Shown here piece by piece: positions 33,421 to 45,226 of a DNA stretch of 64,000 nt. A program made the translations under genes and the position numbers. How positions within the stretch are numbered: the stretch's first letter is position 1; each line of letters starts with the position of its first letter. Origin of the DNA: Nageia nagi (lineage: Eukaryota > Pinophyta); assembly GCA_050084985.1 (NCBI GenBank), contig JBITNC010000002.1, positions 10,044,001 through 10,108,000 on the forward strand, in the 5' to 3' direction. The notes beneath the pieces were generated by a model. The model was not told where the DNA came from, searched no databases, and saw nothing but the letters and a program-made list of their open reading frames with translations.

Positions 33421-35821
33421 ATTCCTTGTTGTGATCTCCTTAAATGTCTACTTAGTGATTTGAGGTAACTCTCCTCAAATTTAAAGTATACCTATCCCCT
33501 AATCTTGTTTCAATTCTTATTTGAAACTTCATTGGTTAATCATTTTCAATTTCTTTTTTTTTTTTTAAGTTGAAAATCTATATCTATACTAACATATTTT
33601 TTATCTTAAGGATAATGGGCTCAAATTTAAGGTAAAATTTTAACTTAGTTACATGTTAGTAATTTGTTAGAGCTAACATTTTTCTTATGGTTAGACTCTA
33701 AGATATTATGAACATTAGTGAATCTAATTTTTTATTCATAGTTAAATCTAATTATATTTTAGATTTTAAACTATGCTATAAATCCCTGTTTACTTGCAAT
33801 TTTTGTTATGTTTACAAAATGGGATTACATTAGTTATTGTTGTAAGGTTTACAAAAGCTAATTTATGATTTTTGTAAAAATAAATTCTTGCAAGAAAGTT
33901 AAATAGTGATTTTTGCTATTTAAAGTTATATTCTTGTAATTTTTTTTGTAATATAGATTAAAAAAGTGATTTTTTATATATTTTTATATATAAAAAAGGA
34001 AAATTATATATATAAATTTTTATGTTTTTAAATTTAAAAAAAAATAGATTTTTTATTATTTAAAAAACACAATTTTACATTTTTTTAATAATAAAAAATT
34101 CAAAAAAGTTTTTTTATATTTTTTTTCTAATTTAAAAAAAAATTAATTAATTAAAAGAAATTTTTGTTCCTAGGTGCGGCCCCCTTCAAGAAGGCTCATG
34201 GCCTAGATTGGGTGCGGCTCCCTTTAGGCTAGAGTGTTGGCCACTCTAAAAGGGGGTGTGCTAGTCACTGTAGGTCCTCTAACTTGCATCACCTCCTCTA
34301 CTTGAAGCCTTATGCCTTCAACGTGCTCTTCTTTGCTCCTCTTTGTCTTGTTTTTCTGAAACGAAAATCTATCTTAATATTTTTTAAAAAAAAGGAGTTT
34401 TGAGTTTAAAAATATATAACAAAAGGTTGTATGTTATTTCAAAGCTTCTTATTTTAAAAATCTAGCTATTTTATAAAAAAACAAAGGAATCTTGTTTTTC
34501 AAAAGTGAACACTTTAATATTATGGAAGCATTTTTTTTGAAAGATGGGAGAGTGCAAAAGTAAGCCATCTAAATGCCCAATTTTTAAATAAAATATCATG
34601 GTCTCACTTTTATTAATTTAATTTATTTTTTTAGCAAATTTATATTTTTAATGTTTCACTCAAAAGTGATATGGGCATATTTTTTAAATAGCTTTGATAT
34701 GAGGATTATTGCTTTGATCTATTTAGCTTTAAATAGCTTTTTTAAATAATATTGCAAATATAGTAATTGATAAGTATCAAATCTTATCAAAGCTATTTAA
34801 ACTACTATGGGAATTTGTAAATTATATGCCTTGTATGGTAATTTTTTTTAAAAATGATCAAAGTTCATTTTCAAAGCAATTAATTGCAACCACTATTGTG
34901 CAATTATTTTTTTTGTGAGTATTGTAATTTATTTCGAGATAACATTAGACATAATTAAATCAATTTTAATTGATAGAATTAATTGAGAATATATTGCAAC
35001 CCAATTTCTTTTCTCTTGTGTCATTTTGTGGATAAAAAAAAATGAGATAATTGCATTAAATATGCACTTTATTAAAAATAAAGATTTCTTATGTGGGTAT
35101 GCATAATGTTTGAAATGGTTGGATGTGCATAATATTTGAAGATGAAATTTATGTAAAAATTTCTTTCAAACTTTGATATGCACAATCCTTATTAGTTGTA
35201 AGGTTATGGTGCTTATTTATGCACATTGTTAAAATGGAAACTTATGGATGTGCATTATAAAAATTTGACTAATTTTTTATGCACTATCCTTTGATTACAA
35301 GTTAACATTGATTTATATTGCATAAAGATTTATTATGTGCATTGAAATATGAATTTATATTTATGTATATCTACACATTTGTTATCAATGGTTGATATGG
35401 AAGTTTTTGAACTTTCAAAATTAATTCTGTTATGCACATCATTTGAAGTAAAAAGTTTGTGTAAGCTTTTTTCAAACATTACTATCCTCATTAATTATGC
35501 ACATTATTTTTATCTTAGTTAGATAGAATTTTTTGATTTGGTACACATTCTTGTTGGAGTAGAGTTTGTAAACTTACTTAACATTGAAATTGTCATGCAT
35601 TAATCTTTAAAGTTTTTATTTATACACCTCAATTAATATAATTGTTAGAGTGAAAAGTTTTTAAACTTTCTTCACAAGATTTATTAAGCATATTGATAAT
35701 GCAATATTAATCTTTCTTTGGAAAAGAAGTGTATAAGTACCTTTGGGAGATATACATTCCTCTTTACATTTGTAGAGCTTTGTAATATGCTTCAATTTTT
35801 TATGAAGTTACTCTTAAGGGG
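33421..35821 (+). other. non-coding leader and interior of outer copia
   Basis: Very AT-rich sequence with one GC-rich island (34165-34330) containing GCGGCCCCCTT and GGCTCCCTTTAGG motifs, at a place equivalent to the CCCCCTTAG minisatellite of the inner copia. From 35040 to 35700 short ATGTGCAT-type words recur. No Gag, protease, integrase or RT fragment was found on either strand. Confidence 0.6.
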
Positions 35822-35826
35822 GAGTC
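35822..35826. repeat. left target-site duplication of solo LTR
   Basis: GAGTC; identical copy at 36311-36315. Confidence 0.85.
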
Positions 35827-36310
35827 TGATGCATGCGTTGCCGGGGCCGTAACTTTTGATCCGAAGGTCGTTTTGCTTCGAAATTTAAACTGTGGCTTCG
35901 TGACGAATTTACAGTTATGGAAGTTCACTAGAACTGCCATACCCAAAAAATGATATTTTTAAGGTCTGATTCATCCGTCTAAGGCCTGAAAAATAGGCTT
36001 TTTAAGAGCACTCCCGATTTTTAGGTTTTTTTTGCATGTTGCGGCTTTAATAACTCTTGTTTTTCTTCTAGTTAAGGGTGGATATTTTAGATACTGCTTA
36101 ATTAGTGTAAGAGGGATGCGCATGCAAATTTTGGGCACAATCTAACTCATTTTGGTTTTTTGTTTTTTTGTGGCTATTTAAAGGGCATTGTATTCTCTTG
36201 GAGAGGTGGTGGATTCAGGAATAAGAAGAGTATTTTGGTCCGAATTTCTTCTGTATGTTCTGTGACTGGATTTCAATTTCTGTTTTCCTTTTACAGCTGA
36301 ATTCACATCA
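35827..36310 (+). mobile_element. solo LTR of an unrelated LTR retrotransposon
   Basis: 484 bp flanked by GAGTC direct repeats, with 5-bp inverted ends TGATG...CATCA. It is clearly richer in GC than the surrounding element (GCATGCGTTGCCGGGGCC near the start). A CTATTTAAAGG TATA-like box at 36174-36183 is followed by a transcribed-looking stretch. No internal region is present, so it is the product of LTR-LTR recombination after insertion into the outer copia. Family not recognised; no other copy in the window. Confidence 0.8.
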
Positions 36311-37822
36311 GAGTCTAAAATCTAAGCAATAATTTCATGTTGATGGATTGTGCCACATTGCTAGTAAGTATAAAATCCAAGCATCTTTTTTTATTGACTA
36401 TAAGTATTGCCTTGGCATCTTCATGATGACTTCTAGTGCACCATAATTCCAAACTTCTTTGTTGATGTATGGTTGACTATAAGTAGTGGCTTAGCATCTT
36501 TGTGATGATTTATATTGTACTATTTACCATATTGTTTTTTTTTACTTTCATGTTGAGAAGTTATATCCATGTCAATGGATTGATTGCCATTTTCTTACTT
36601 AATACCAAATTTTAGTGGATGGAGTGGTTAAAAAAGTTCTCCCTTCTTCCACATTACAATCTTTGATAGAAAATTGCATCCTTATTGGATTAATGTTACA
36701 TTTTTTTATCATATACATTTTAACTAGTAGCATGGTTAAGATGGCATATTAACCCATTCTTGGTAAATTCAAGTTTATTTGTTATAGCATCTTGGCCCAT
36801 TCTTGGTAAAGTCAAGTTTATTTGTTGTGGCATCTTGACTCACTCTTGGTAAAGTCAAATTTATTTATTATAGCATCTTAAATCATTTTTAGTAAATTCA
36901 AATTTATTTGTTATGATATCTTAACTCACTCTTGGTAAATTCAAGTTTATTTGTTATGGAATCTTGACTTACTCTTGGTAAAGTCAAGTTTATTTTATAT
37001 GTGTTTGGTCAAATTGACATTTATAGTTTAAAAATCTAAACTTGGTGGTTTATTAAGTTATTTTTATTTGTTTGTGATATGGTTAAGATAATATAGTCAC
37101 ATAAATATTTATTTGGTGAAGTTGACATCAAGGGAGAAAATTAAAATTATGAAATATTATGTTGTGATGACATTTTCATATACCCTCAATAAATACAAAA
37201 TAATGATTTAAAATAAATAAATATAAAAATTAAAAATTAATTTTTTTATAATAATTGATGATATTTTTTTATATCCTTAGTTGATAATGCATTTATATCA
37301 CTTGGTTGTGCATCTAATAGCGTTGTGCATATATGATATTGTTGATATCATATTTTGGATGATACATTTTGATTAGTATGCATATGTGATATATAGTTGA
37401 TAATGTATGTCATCTTTGATGTTGTACATATATGATGACTTGGTTTTTTATCAGTTTATGAATGAAATCTATCTTATATAAGAGTATATGATATATCTAA
37501 TTGATCTTATTTATGAGATAATTTTATCTTGTAGTATCTTCTTGAGATTGCAAGTTACTTAAAAAATTCAAGCTCATGGAAGCTCATCATATCAACATGT
37601 TGTTGAATGACTACTCTTCTACAATAAACTATTTTTGATTAATAATTATATTGTAAAACCATTTGTTAAAATAGTTAAGTAGTTGAACCATTATAGAACC
37701 ATATATAGTCTATTACTTTTTCAAATATGTAAAAGTTCTCATCTCCACTTGTATCTCTATGGAGGAGAACTCTCTCTTACTCTTTCTCTTTATCTTTTCA
37801 ACTCTTTAACAAATATTTCATT
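36311..37822 (+). other. 3' non-coding region of outer copia
   Basis: Matches, in reverse, the 3' non-coding part of the inner copia and copia 3. For example, GACTATAAGTA-type and TGGCATC words near 36395 pair with the inner copia near 38850-38885, and AAGCTCATGGAAGCTCATCA near 37570 pairs with 38670-38690. Contains a six-unit tandem repeat at 36743-36997. Confidence 0.7.
36743..36997 (+). repeat. six-unit tandem repeat, period about 43 bp
   Basis: Consensus CATCTTGACTCATTCTTGG then TAAAGTCAAGTTTATTTGTT, six head-to-tail copies with scattered changes. Confidence 0.9.
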
Positions 37823-37831
37823 AAAGGGGAG
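37823..37831 (+). promoter_or_regulatory. polypurine tract of outer copia
   Basis: AAAGGGGAG directly before the 3' LTR start TGTTGAAAATTG. Confidence 0.9.
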
Positions 37832-38001
37832 TGTTGAAAATTGTAATGTAATATTTATTTTATAATATTTTTTTAATATAAATTCACTCAATGCTTAAAG
37901 TATCTTTAGATACTTTAAAGCATTAATAGAATAAATATAGAAAGAGGAATAAATATAGAAACATCTTTAACCTTACCTTTGGGTAAAGAGAAAGTTAAAG
38001 G
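37832..38001 (+). repeat. 3' LTR of outer copia, left piece
   Basis: First 170 bp of the 3' LTR, ending in AAAGG, the target-site duplication of the inner copia. The LTR resumes at 45662. Confidence 0.9.
37997..38001. repeat. left target-site duplication of inner copia
   Basis: AAAGG; identical copy at 45662-45666. Confidence 0.9.
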
Positions 38002-38437
38002 TGAATAAATTAACTTTCTAAATTAACTTCTAATCTTCTAAGATCTCAAGAAAGTACTTTCAATATTAACACAATAGCATAATAATTTAAACCAATCATA
38101 TAAATAACACAAGATATAAAATGGTTCCTCTCTCCTTAGGAGTACATCCATTAACTAAGATCTTCTTATTCTCAAAGATCTCTCTTACAAAATCTCTTCT
38201 CTCTCACACACTCTAAAACTATAGCAAAGCTTGCATTACAATTGTGTAACTAGAGAAGGAAAGGGTTCTTCTCTTTTTATAAGAATAAACCCACTCTATA
38301 ATAATCTATTTTCTATTTTTAATCATTTACCTATTTTTATTCTTTTAATACTTTAAGGTATTTAATGATACTTTAAGTATTAAGTGAATTTATATTAAAG
38401 AGAAATATTACATAATATTATACTACAAATTCTAACA
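38002..38437 (-). repeat. 3' LTR of inner copia
   Basis: 436 bp, TGAATAAATTAAC at the plus-strand left end and TCTAACA at the right. Pairs with 45227-45661. Confidence 0.9.
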
Positions 38438-39560
38438 TTCTTCTTAATGTAATATTAGAATAAAGCATAGAGGAGAGAATAAAGATAGAGTAAGAGAGAG
38501 TTCTCCTCCAAAGAGATACAAATGAAAATGAGAACTTTTACATCATTGAGAAATAAGTAATATCTTAGTTTGATACTCATTACAATACCATTTGATAAAA
38601 TGATTTACAATATAATTATTAACCACAACTGGTTTCACTATAAGTGTAGTCGATCAACTCTAAGTTGACATATAAGCCTCCATGAGCTTGCCCACATGAA
38701 CTAAGTAGCCCGCACTCTCAAGATGAAACTTGCAAATTACAAGCAAATCATAAACAATATCAGTTAGATGCATCATATAACATTCATATCAATCACAAGT
38801 TAATGAACTAAGTAATTCCATCTATAAATTGATAAATGATAGACTATAAGTCATTATAACGATGCCAAGCTAATACTTATAATTATCTACTATATATAGA
38901 AACATGTGTAGATCAATAATAAAAAATTATATGCATATATATATGTTACTCACATATGGATAACCAAACAATGCTTAACAAACACATACTAATTTTTCAT
39001 ATAGTGATAATAAAATAAAATGTATCATGAGTTCCTCATACAAAGTGAACTAACCACAAATGTGTATATTTATATCAACATCATACAATAAAAATAGCCT
39101 CTTAGGGATGAAGTTGTCATCACACACATGAATTCAAACTTCACTCCCCTTTGAAAATAATTTTAATACCATAAGAAACTTTCAAAGTGTGCATAATAAA
39201 ATTCCTAAAGTGGTTAGCAAATAAATCAAGAGAGACAAAGTCAGATGAATATAGCTATAATTGTTGCATTAAGAATATTATCTCTAATATAATGTGCTTG
39301 TATTTATGGTACACTATAAGGTATTACTAAGATACCAAGACCATACTTATAATTACCAAACATAGGAATGTATAAACAAAGTATAAAAATAAAACAAAAG
39401 TTTAAAAACTTTATTAAGAAGGAAGAAATTACAATGGATTTAATAAGAATTCAACATTTACTCTCTTTTTTAGGGTAACTTCACCAACCCAATAGACTCT
39501 CTAAGATACAAAAGTGAACTTCAAGAAGGGGCTTGGTGAACAAATCAGTAGCATTTAGAA
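38438..39560 (-). other. 3' non-coding region of inner copia
   Basis: Begins beside the LTR with a degraded purine tract (TTCTTCTTAA on plus). No protein. It matches copia 3 at 15211-15950 and, reversed, the outer copia at 36350-37820. Confidence 0.65.
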
Positions 39561-39569
39561 TTGATGAAT

Positions 39570-40050
39570 AATACCTTAAGTGTATAATACCATCCAAAAC
39601 CTTCTCTCTGATGAAGTGGGATTGGATTTCTATATGCTTTATTCTCTAATAAAAAACATTATTCTTTGCTAAAGCAATAGCTAATTGATTATTTGAAGAA
39701 ATTTGAGATGGATGAATTTGTTCATACCCTATTTTTTTCATAACATGCCTCAACCAAATGGTTTCCTAGGCTATAATTAACATTGCACAATATTCAACCT
39801 TAGTGATGGAGAGAATAGTAGTAGGCTACTTCTTTGATGTTCAAGAGATAGCACTTGAATTAATACTAAACACATAAGCAGAGGTTGATTTTTTATCATC
39901 TCTATCTCCCCCATAGTTAGAATCTAAGAATCCTAAGAGAATAAATAAGGGAAACTTATCATACTTGAGAGCAAGATCTTTAGTGCTTGTAATATACCTT
40001 AAAATTTATTTAATAGCATTGAAGTGTTTAACATATGGCTCTTGCATAAA
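39570..40050 (-). pseudogene. RNase H of inner copia
   Basis: Matches the copia 3 stretch 15960-16350 block by block: the plus strand carries TTTCTATATGCTTTATTCTC, GCAATAGCTAATTGATT and GATAGCACTTGAATTAATAC, equivalent to the I-E-I-H-F-I-R, N-Q-L-A-I-A and A-E-Y-x-A-L blocks of Ty1/copia RNase H on the minus strand. Stops are scattered. Confidence 0.7.
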
Positions 40051-40930
40051 GTGAGCCATCAAATTCATAAAAAAGGAAATTAGCCTGAAGATAGTCAAAT
40101 AAAGAAGACTACCAATTAGTTATCTATAAGATAGCATCTACCAATTGAGAGTTGGAATTAAGAGATAAAGTGATTCTAGAGGAAACTAAGTTTACAGCAT
40201 GCTTGCACTCTTCCATTCTAAAATTTTGTAAGATATCAAAAATATACTTTGATTGATTGAGATAAGTACAATTATTATATTGGTACACTTTTATACTAAG
40301 GTAGTAGTGTAATATACTAAGATAAGTTATTTCAAAAGTTACCTTAAGTTTGGATATGTAGTCTTATATGAGGACTATATTATTCCCTATAATCAATAGA
40401 TCATCCACATAAAGAAGAATCAATATCAAGTCTTATCCTTGATTTAACATATAAAGATCTAAGTCAAAGAACCATTTAAAAAACCTAATGTTCTAAAAGT
40501 ATCCTAAAATCTTTTTGTACCAGGCCCTAGGTGCTTGCTTAAGTCTATATAAAGACTTTTTTAACTTGCACATAAAAGATTTTTTTCCTTCAACAACAAA
40601 TCCTTCTAGTTGATTCATGTAGATTTCCACATCTAAATCACCATTAAGAAAATAACTCTTGACATCAAGTTGAAAAACTTTCCATATTTGAGCTGCTAAA
40701 AGAGCAAAGATTACCTTGACAGTAAGCATCTTTGCCACTGGAGTAAAAGTTTTCTCATAATCAACTCCATATTTTTGAATGAAACCCTTAGCTACTAACC
40801 TTGCTTTGTATTTCTCAATCTCTCAAACTAGGTTATATTTGACCTTATAAATCCATTTATTTTTAATCACATTACATTTATTAGGATAAGAAACCAAATC
40901 CCAAGTTTGATTCTTAATTAGAGCTTCATA
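40051..40930 (-). pseudogene. reverse transcriptase of inner copia (RVT_2)
   Basis: Minus strand, right to left: NKWIYKVKYN, YKARLVAKGFIQKYGVDY (near 40790), ETFTPVAKM, then the open stretch 40493-40738 with VFQLDVKSYFLNGDLDVEIY, MNQLEGF, LKKSLYRLKQAPRAWY. The Y-V-D-D catalytic box with D-L-L-I-I-G-N is at about 40385-40410. Motifs are the standard Ty1/copia set (copia order: integrase before RT). A few stops, for example near 40470 and 40830, make it non-functional. Confidence 0.9.
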
Positions 40931-41068
40931 CTCCACATTCATTGTATTCATCTAGAACTTATGCTTTGAAGCTTCTTTGTAAGATGAGAGCTCATTCTTG
41001 CAATCAATTTTTGTAAATAAGAATTTATTAATGGTCATACTCCTTGTTATCCTTTATGCTAGAAAATT

Positions 41069-42159
41069 TTATTTCTTAGATGACAAATCCACATTGACAT
41101 CCAACCAATTAAAATCAATAAAATAATTATCACCCTCATCAAACTCTTCAGGTAGTTCAATGAACTTTACATCCCTTGACACAAAGATTGCATGAGAGGA
41201 AGGTTGGTATAGCCTATAGCCTCTATATTGATTGTCATAGCCTATAAAGATACACTTTTTAGATCTCTTATTAAGCTTCTTCCTTTTCTTAGGAAATACA
41301 AAGGCATAAGCATCACAACCAAAGACCCTAAAGTGAGATATGTTAGGTTTCTTTCCTTTCCATGCTTCATATGGATTTTTACCTTCAACTACTTTCATAG
41401 AACACCTATTTAAGATGTAGATTGCAATATTTACAACTTCACTCCATAAAAAGTTAGGAAGATATCCCAACATGCATCTTACCATTTTTTGAATGGTTCT
41501 ATTCTTCCTCTCAGCTACACCATTCTGCTAAGGAGTGTAATGAATAGTAAACTATCTTTTGATTTCATATTTGATATAAAAATCATTGAATTCATTGCTA
41601 TTATACTCACCCATATGGACCATTTTCTTTCTATATCCAATCAATAAACCAAACATAGGAAGAGAGAATGTAACTTGTTAATACATTCTAATAGAATCAA
41701 CCACCCCCTATTCCAAAAGTAACCCCCCCAACAATAATAAAATGAGCTTTATTCATCTTTTAACATCTTGATTTTGAATCTAGACTAATTTTCTACCAAG
41801 GCTTTGAAATCTTTAAACCTATAAAAGGTTTGATCATTATGCTCTATAATATAACCAAATGTCATCCTGCTAAATTCATCAATAAAGATCAAAACATAAG
41901 TTGTGCTCTTAAAAGACTTAGTTAGAAACTGACCCATCAAATATGAATGCATAGGCTGATAAGGTTTAGTTGTAGTTGTTTTTTTATCTTTCTCCAATAT
42001 ATAGGCTATCATAAGAAATTGTTTATCTAAAATATGGTTAGGCATATTTTTAGAAAGGTCAAACAAATTACCTTTACCATCTTCCAAACTCATTTTCATT
42101 ACATTATTTCTAACAACTAATGCACCATTCATGAGGGAAGTTTCAAATATATCAATCAT
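41069..42159 (-). pseudogene. integrase of inner copia
   Basis: Two open stretches on the minus strand. 41785-42159 holds the N-terminal part and the first catalytic region (YVLIFIDEFSRMTFGYIIEH, FKDFKALVEN). 41069-41485 holds MVRCMLGYLPNFLWSEVVNI, AIYILNRC, NPYEAWKGKKPNISHFRVFGCDAY and the FIGYDNQYRGYRLY block. Between them, with a stop, lies the H-Y-T-P-x-Q-N-G-V-A-E-R-K-N-R segment near 41510-41545 with the second D and the E. The rve core of Ty1/copia. Confidence 0.9.
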
Positions 42160-42489
42160 TAAGGCATTTTGATCAAAAGATTAGAAGCTATACAAAAGCC
42201 TTCAAACAAATGCCTTATTTACTATGCCATAAAATAAGATTTACTTGACCATGATATCATAACTATCGAAAGTCATAAGTCAACTTCTCTATAGAGATGT
42301 ACAAATCATAAATAATACCAACTTGACCATGCTACTAATCAAGATGCATATAATGGATGAAGGTAGCATTAATCCATTAAAGATTCAACTTCCATCAAAT
42401 GCATAAATATAATTCCTAGTAATGAAGTAAAAAGGCATTTATCCATAATAGATAAACTTCCTACTAATGGAAGTAAAGTGGCATAAGGT

Positions 42490-42748
42490 GAACCTTTTCA
42501 ATTGAGGATAAGGAAAAACCTTTTAAGTACTCTAACAAAAAATGCAACTATGGAGACAAGCAAACCTTTTAACTACTCCATCAAAAAATTGCAACTATGG
42601 AGAAGGGCGAGCTTTTTAACCACTCCATCAAAAAAGTGCAACTGTAGAGAAGGGAAAACCTTTTAACTACTTTATCAAAACATTTGCAACTATGGAGAAG
42701 GGCAAACCTTTTAACTACCCCATCAAAAACAAATTTGTAACTATGGAT
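42490..42748. repeat. five-unit tandem repeat, period 45-48 bp
   Basis: Consensus AACCTTTTAACTACTCCATC then AAAAAATTGCAACTATGGAG and AAGGGC. Unit starts near 42517, 42562, 42609, 42657 and 42705. Confidence 0.9.
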
Positions 42749-44263
42749 ATCAACAAGTGCACTATCATTATTTAGCAAGAGTTTTCATCCAACCAAGGAT
42801 ATAAGAAAAAATTCATAATTGTATAAACAAATGTGCACATTTTCATCACAATCTATAAAAATGATCATTAAAACATATGCATCATTATTGCAAACTTAAT
42901 CTTTACATCAACATGTGCATAAATAGATATCCATATATCTAACATTTTATCATCTCTAAATATCACTTAGGGGAGAGTAAGTTGAGATTATTTTCTTATA
43001 AATTAGGCCTTCACCAAGATGCCCTCGAGGAGCTCAAGTCCTACCAATCTTCAACCAGTTCACCTTGGGTAGTGATATACTCTCTCAAAGAGAAGTACTA
43101 GCTATTTTTCAAGGTTGTGACATATGTTGGATAGACCAAATTAATTATTTTGATTAAGTTTTTAGTTTTTCTCTTAGATTATCAAGATAATACTTGAATA
43201 TATGGATGAACATGTGGTATCACTACACACATATTTATCCACCTATATGGAGTTAAATTCAAACTAATAGAGGATTTAGGGGCAATTAAGAAGTACAAAC
43301 TTTTCACCACTTGGATCTTTAGATTAAAAGGCTCTAGTCCACCTTATCCTCACCTCATGGCTCCCCAAACAAGTTATGTTGTAGATAAAAATATACAAAT
43401 GTATTTATTTTAGGGGGAAGAAATTTTCAATATTTGCATACTTTACATATAAAGTAAAAATGAAAAATAAATAAAGTGCTTTTGAAAAATGAAACTACAT
43501 CCCACATCATCCATAAGTATGAACTAAAGAGTCTAATGGTTTTTGTCACAACCCCTAATGGATCTCTTTACACAAGTTCATTAATTTAACTAATAATAAA
43601 TGAGCCTAAGAGTCCAATGGGTTTTGTTACAACCCCTAATGGAATCATTTATAAAAGTTCATTATCAAATATGAGGAATTATCCCTCTTGTTACTTAAAA
43701 ATGGACTTAAAATAATTCTTTATTTCTAATTTATCATCAAAATAAAGAAAAAATATTTAAAGAAACTTTATCCATCCACATGCATTAGGATAAAATATTA
43801 AATCATGCATTTAAAAAAAATTATCCGCTTAGCAAAAACATGCACTAGGAAAAAAAATTAATGTATGCATTTAAAAAAATTTATCCAACCACATGTGTGC
43901 ATCAAACATGTATTAAGATAAACATCATTAATTCATGCATACTTAACATTAATTTATTCATAATTAATTAACATTAATCTATGTATAAAATTAACATTAA
44001 CCTATGCAATAACATTAAAATATGCATGCAAAATTAATTCTCCACTTTTACCTTAATGGCATGCTAAATTAAATTCCTTAAAAACTTACAATTAAAGTAA
44101 AAATAGCAAATAAGGAAATATTAGGCTAAAAATACTTATAATAATAAAAAAATTAGCTTAAATTTACAAGGTCTACACCTTTATAAAAAAAACTCTCTGT
44201 TTTAACAATACCTTAAAAAAATACTCCCTTCTTTTTTAAAAAATAAGACCTATTTTTAAAATA

Positions 44264-44282
44264 TATGTGTGTGTGTGTGTGT
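44264..44282. repeat. (TG)n microsatellite
   Basis: About nine TG units inside A/T-rich DNA. Confidence 0.9.
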
Positions 44283-44394
44283 ATAACTTAAAAAAAAAAA
44301 CTTTAATTATATATATATTAAAAATATTTTTAAAAACTTTATTTAAATATTAAAAGAAAAACATTTAAAAAAATAAATAAAAAAAAATTAAAAG

Positions 44395-44536
44395 GAGGGG
44401 GGCAGGCCCCCTTAGGGACTACATGCCCCCTTAGGGTTTGCAGGCCCCCTTAGGAGCTACACTCCCCCTTGGGTGACCACATGCCCCCTCGAGAGTTGAA
44501 CTCCCCCTTAGGTGACTATGCACCCCCTTGGAGTGC
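44395..44536. repeat. CCCCCTTAGG minisatellite
   Basis: Seven blocks of CCCCCT (or CCCCCTT) each followed by a TAGGG/GGGTG-type word and a TACATG/CACATG-like word, spaced 15-27 bp. On the element's sense strand these are runs of five G. A weaker GC-rich island occupies the equivalent place in the outer copia (34165-34265). Confidence 0.85.
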
Positions 44537-45212
44537 ATTTTTTCAATTTTTTTAATAATAAAAAAATATCAACTAAAAAAATATTTTTTATATATATAAT
44601 AATAAAAATTATATATTTTTTAATAAAAAATAGAAATAAAAAAATATTGTTAAAAAATAGTATTTTTATTTTCTTTTTTTAATAATATATAGAAATATAG
44701 TTTTAAATATAAATGAAAATAAAGTTTTATAAAATTGTAAAAAATATAGTTTTATAAAAAACTATAAAAATTTTACAAGCATAGTAAAATTTTGCAATAA
44801 TAACAATATAGTAAAAAAAATTGCAAAGATTTTACCCAATTTTACATTTGCAATTTTAAGCTATAAAAATGTATTATTGCTAATTTTAAGCAAATTTACT
44901 CAAAATTTGCCTATTATTGCTACACATTAGGTAATTTTACTTAAAAAATTACAACTCAACAAACTAAAATAATGCATAGAAATAACATTAGATTAAACTA
45001 ACATGTTAGTATAGCAATATTTTATCTACTTTAATCAAATTTTACTAGACTTAGCCTCATCATCATGGAACCAAAAAGGTTAGTAATAAAAGCAAAATTT
45101 AACAAAGAAGAGGTAGGAGATTATACCTTCAAACCCTTTTACCTCAACAAAGTAGATAGTGAAAGAGGTGTAAAGGACCTTCAAAGATGCTAAAGAGGAG
45201 CCTTCAAGAAAA

Positions 45213-45224
45213 GCTTTGATAACA
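45213..45224 (-). promoter_or_regulatory. primer-binding site of inner copia
   Basis: GCTTTGATAACA on plus is the reverse complement of TGTTATCAAAGC, a mutated initiator-Met primer site (TGGTATCAGAGC), two bases from the 5' LTR. Confidence 0.8.
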
Positions 45225-45226
45225 CT

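Larger units (their letters stand above)
42160..45212 (-). other. long repeat-rich leader region of inner copia
   Basis: About 3 kb between the integrase and the primer site. No Gag, knuckle or protease is recognisable. Contains a five-unit 47-bp repeat (42490-42748), a (TG)n run (44264-44282), and a CCCCCTTAG minisatellite (44395-44536). Gag may have been replaced or may be too decayed to see. Confidence 0.5.

Noticed and set aside
35816-35824. AAGGGGGAG before the solo LTR as the polypurine tract of that element
   Set aside because: It lies partly in the GAGTC target duplication and belongs to the outer copia; the LTR has no internal region on either side.
44395-44536. Interstitial telomere-like repeat
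   Set aside because: The units contain CCCTTAGGG-like words, but not the plant telomere repeat CCCTAAA, and the spacing is irregular.
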